Shown: piece by piece, positions 63,747 to 64,000 of the stretch
Numbering within the stretch: the first letter of the stretch is position 1
How the letters are laid out: every line of letters begins with the position of its first letter
NCBI GenBank assembly: GCA_013334225.1
Contig: JAAXXY010000001.1
Coordinates: 124,001 to 188,000 of the forward strand
Reading direction: 5' to 3'
Length of the DNA stretch: 64,000 nucleotides
From: Chlorobiaceae bacterium
Lineage (GTDB): Bacteria > Bacteroidota > Chlorobiia > Chlorobiales > Chlorobiaceae
The notes under the pieces: model-generated
Database searches by the model: none
Seen by the model: only the letters and a program-made list of their open reading frames with translations
What the model was told of the DNA's origin: nothing
Translations under genes and position numbers: made by a program

Positions 63747-64000
63747 ATGAAAAAAAACAGTATCCCTATTCTGCTGTTGTGCGGTCTTTTCATTGCCGGC
63801 GCTTTATTTTCCTGGTGGACGGTAAAACATGCTGACCAACAGATGAGGGAGCAGCTTCTCAGGCAGGTTCTCATCGGTGCGCAGGGTATAGACATAAAAA
63901 AGCTCAGAGATCTTGAGGGCTCTGAATCCGATCTTCAGAAACCCGCATATACCCAGCTCAAGGAACAGCTACTGCGAACCCGTAATGCCGGCCTTAACTG
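63747..64000 (+). CDS. Membrane sensor protein, N-terminal part (cut by window edge)
   Basis: The first 84 residues only. A basic start (MKKNSIPI) leads to a hydrophobic helix LLLCGLFIAGALFSWWTV. A periplasmic region follows that includes QMREQLLRQVLIGAQGIDI and LRDLEGSESDLQKPAYTQLK. This opening is common to sensor histidine kinases and diguanylate-cyclase-type receptors of Chlorobi and delta-proteobacteria. The output domain lies outside the window, so its class cannot be decided. The start ATG is the first in frame; no strong Shine-Dalgarno. Confidence 0.65.
   Translation, partial: MKKNSIPILLLCGLFIAGALFSWWTVKHADQQMREQLLRQVLIGAQGIDIKKLRDLEGSESDLQKPAYTQLKEQLLRTRNAGLN

Noticed and set aside
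1-64000. Mobile elements, CRISPR arrays, tRNA or rRNA genes
   Set aside because: No transposase, integrase, repeat-spacer array, or clover-leaf/rRNA-like sequence was recognised anywhere in the window.

Overview
The window is a stretch of chromosome from a green sulfur bacterium (Chlorobiaceae). The main evidence is a (bacterio)chlorophyll synthase gene (bchG, 30382-31377) next to trpD, within an otherwise Chlorobi-like set of genes: an NAD-type 6-phosphogluconate dehydrogenase cluster, a two-piece carbamoyl phosphate synthetase, a DUF3417-type glucan phosphorylase, an ETF:quinone oxidoreductase and a PPi-type phosphofructokinase. One promoter (16339-16371) has the TTTG / TAnnTTTG form used by the Bacteroidetes/Chlorobi primary sigma factor. 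Many genes lack a clear Shine-Dalgarno sequence, which fits the same group. I cannot fix the genus. Almost all of the sequence is ordinary core chromosome: there is no rRNA, tRNA, CRISPR, prophage or intact insertion sequence that I can support.

Layout. 1-3636: end of a patatin-like lipase, a YbaK-like deacylase, a GT4 glycosyltransferase and a SIMPL protein, with two copies of a palindromic intergenic repeat (674-770 and 2664-2751). 3646-9222: oxidative pentose phosphate block, gnd-zwf on + facing tkt-pgl on -. 9442-13026: a DUF2278 protein and a run of poorly known membrane and periplasmic proteins, including a second SIMPL protein. 13275-17028: two tandem L,D-transpeptidases, a possible tiny secreted cationic peptide on the opposite strand, and a small outer-membrane beta-barrel protein with a well-defined promoter, structured leader and terminator. 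17275-27389: a long minus-strand run (metH, esterase, mnmA, ETF-QO, recN, tatA, psd).

27541-38827: tilS, a hypothetical membrane-anchored protein, rnhA, rpmB, bchG, trpD, a Xaa-Pro peptidase, cutA, an MFS transporter, holB, ilvE and a phosphofructokinase. 39013-46713: a lone FtsX/MacB-type permease, ispF, pyrD, glucan phosphorylase, a metallophosphoesterase, two ferritin-fold proteins and a MoCo-carrier-like protein. 46738-53480: carB C-terminal half, ribBA, glyA and dnaG. 53778-56421: a TonB energy-transduction operon exbB-exbD-exbD-tonB. 56409-64000: argD with a DUF3098 protein, NDH-2, DUF985 cupin, purE, hemN, a Gfo/Idh/MocA oxidoreductase and the start of a membrane sensor protein cut by the window edge.

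How it fits together. Central carbon flow is represented by the pentose phosphate block, phosphofructokinase and glucan phosphorylase (glycogen use in the dark). Tetrapyrrole and photosynthesis functions appear as hemN, bchG and ispF (isoprenoid tails). One-carbon and methionine metabolism is represented by metH and glyA. The envelope is served by two L,D-transpeptidases, TonB/ExbBD, TatA and Psd. I found no clearly new multi-gene system. The observations most worth a second look are the possible tiny secreted peptide (15839-15982), the hairpin with U-tract just before metH, the structured leader at 63398-63746, the DnaG that has lost most of its zinc ligands, and the palindromic repeat pair.
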